Below, one piece after another: positions 55,910 to 56,434 of a DNA stretch of 56,434 nt. The stretch spans positions 1 to 56,434 of the forward strand of contig JAAUUT010000019.1 in the NCBI GenBank assembly GCA_012031035.1, given 5' to 3'. This DNA is from Candidatus Altimarinota bacterium (GTDB lineage Bacteria > Cyanobacteriota > Cyanobacteriia > Cyanobacteriales > Microcystaceae). Every line of letters starts with the position of its first letter. Positions within the stretch are counted from its first letter, which is position 1. Below the pieces are notes generated by a model. That model ran no database searches and was not told where the DNA came from. It saw only the letters and a program-made list of their open reading frames with translations. The position numbers and the translations under genes are program-made.

Positions 55910-56325
55910 ATGAAAGACGTTCGACCAACTTTCACACCGAATTCTACAGCTATGGTGAATGCTCCACTTGTGGTTGCTGTACTATCGTTCTGTGGTTTTC
56001 TCATTCGCTTTCAAGTCTTTATGGCAATTCCACTAGTTCCTGTGGTGAGCCAAGCATTTAATGTATCTGAGTTATCAGCCGCCTGGGTAGGAAGTGCATA
56101 CAGTTTCGCATACGCCACGGGTTTTCTACTCTTCGCACCGATGTCTGACCGCTATGGTCGAAGAACGATCGTTCTTACAGGACTTCTTGCTTTGATTCCC
56201 CTGACTTTTGCAGCAGGAACCAGCCCCTCGTTTCAAATTTTGATTCTATTCCGGGTTCTTCAGGGGTTTGCAGGGGCTACCTTTGTGCCAACGGCTCTTG
56301 CCTATATTAACCCTCTTTTGTCACT
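55910..56325 (+). pseudogene. MFS transporter, 5' part, interrupted
   Basis: The frame from ATG 55910 (MKDVRPTFTPNSTAMVNAPL) encodes four helices of a major facilitator transporter: LVVAVLSFCGFLIRFQVFMA, SAAWVGSAYSFAYATGFLLF, the inter-helix motif APMSDRYGRRTIV, and FRVLQGFAGATFVPTALAYI. After ALAYIN the family similarity ends abruptly and the frame closes at 56344. A complete MFS protein has twelve helices. The break coincides with the start of AT-rich sequence that resembles the end of an insertion element. Confidence 0.6.
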
Positions 56326-56434
56326 CTCCGAAATCAATTCATAATAAATAAGTTAGTTTACCCAGAAGAATAAAAGGGTTGAAATTGATTCATGCTCTCA
56401 ATAAGCTGATGAAATCCCAGCAATAAACGACGTG
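56312..56434. mobile_element. Probable end of an insertion sequence (cut by window end)
   Basis: From about 56312 the sequence no longer fits the MFS gene. It is AT-rich, has no long frame, and contains an AATCAATT/AATTGATT inverted pair (about 56332-56339 and 56380-56389). Interrupted gene plus window end at the same place suggests an IS copy. The transposase itself is not visible, so the family is unknown. Confidence 0.35.

Noticed and set aside
55890-55915. Fusion of the truncated ferric-reductase-like frame with the MFS frame by one added base
   Set aside because: Adding one T would join them, but the result would be a chimera of two unrelated membrane families lacking most of each, so a deletion junction is more plausible than a sequence error here.
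1-56434. tRNA or rRNA genes
   Set aside because: I looked for T-arm GGTTCGA/AATCC-type signatures and rRNA segments and found none that fit; GGGTTCGAG at about 27263 lies inside the repeat element without a cloverleaf.

Overview
The window is chromosomal DNA of a cyanobacterium, probably unicellular or pseudofilamentous (Chroococcales/Pleurocapsales type). The evidence is the very frequent HIP1 octamer GCGATCGC, the cyanobacterial order of the ribosomal cluster (rplC to prfA, with rpsN and rpmD absent), cyanobacteria-type families (DUF1400 hydrolase, kinase with an IMS-like C-terminus, AdhA), an olefin-synthase (Ols) megasynthase, and many short heptad repeats in spacers. The species cannot be fixed from the sequence alone.

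Layout. 1-9000 is a mixed region: the end of an unknown gene, a sigma-70-like protein, a three-gene run of small membrane or coiled-coil proteins (including HdeD-like), an orphan FecCD permease, a DUF1400 alpha/beta hydrolase, dusB and adhA. 9527-26971 is one long plus-strand ribosomal supercluster (S10, spc and alpha operons plus truA-rplM-rpsI-rpmE-prfA, with secY, adk, infA and rpoA). 26980-27315 is a non-coding element made of three degenerate copies of one unit. 27395-30369 (minus) holds a secreted SxxK serine hydrolase and a membrane Ser/Thr kinase. 30636-39182 (minus) is the Ols polyketide synthase for terminal alkenes. Then come small membrane proteins, carB (plus), smc (minus) and a macrolide-phosphotransferase-like kinase. 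49165-56434 is an oxidoreductase-rich accessory island: a MerR regulator with two downstream genes, a GAF protein, a Tat-type aldo/keto reductase with a secreted glyoxalase-fold protein, a second SDR, an intradiol-dioxygenase-like protein, a truncated ferric-reductase-like gene and a broken MFS gene. The window ends in what looks like the edge of an insertion sequence.

Two themes cut across the annotation. First, four well-conserved genes (dusB, rpsK, ols, smc) are broken by seven single-base shifts. Six lie in homopolymers of 5-7 bases and the seventh lies in a G/C-run-rich stretch; because rpsK and smc are among them, I read these as sequence errors rather than decay. Second, short dispersed repeats sit in ribosomal spacers and have also entered coding sequence in frame: inter-domain linkers of Ols, a loop of carB and the C-terminus of adhA. 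These repeats, the three-copy element at 26980-27315 and the MerR-controlled island are the parts most worth following up.

Limits: no similarity search or structure prediction was run. Family names rest on motifs recognised by eye, and promoter and hairpin calls are pattern-based.
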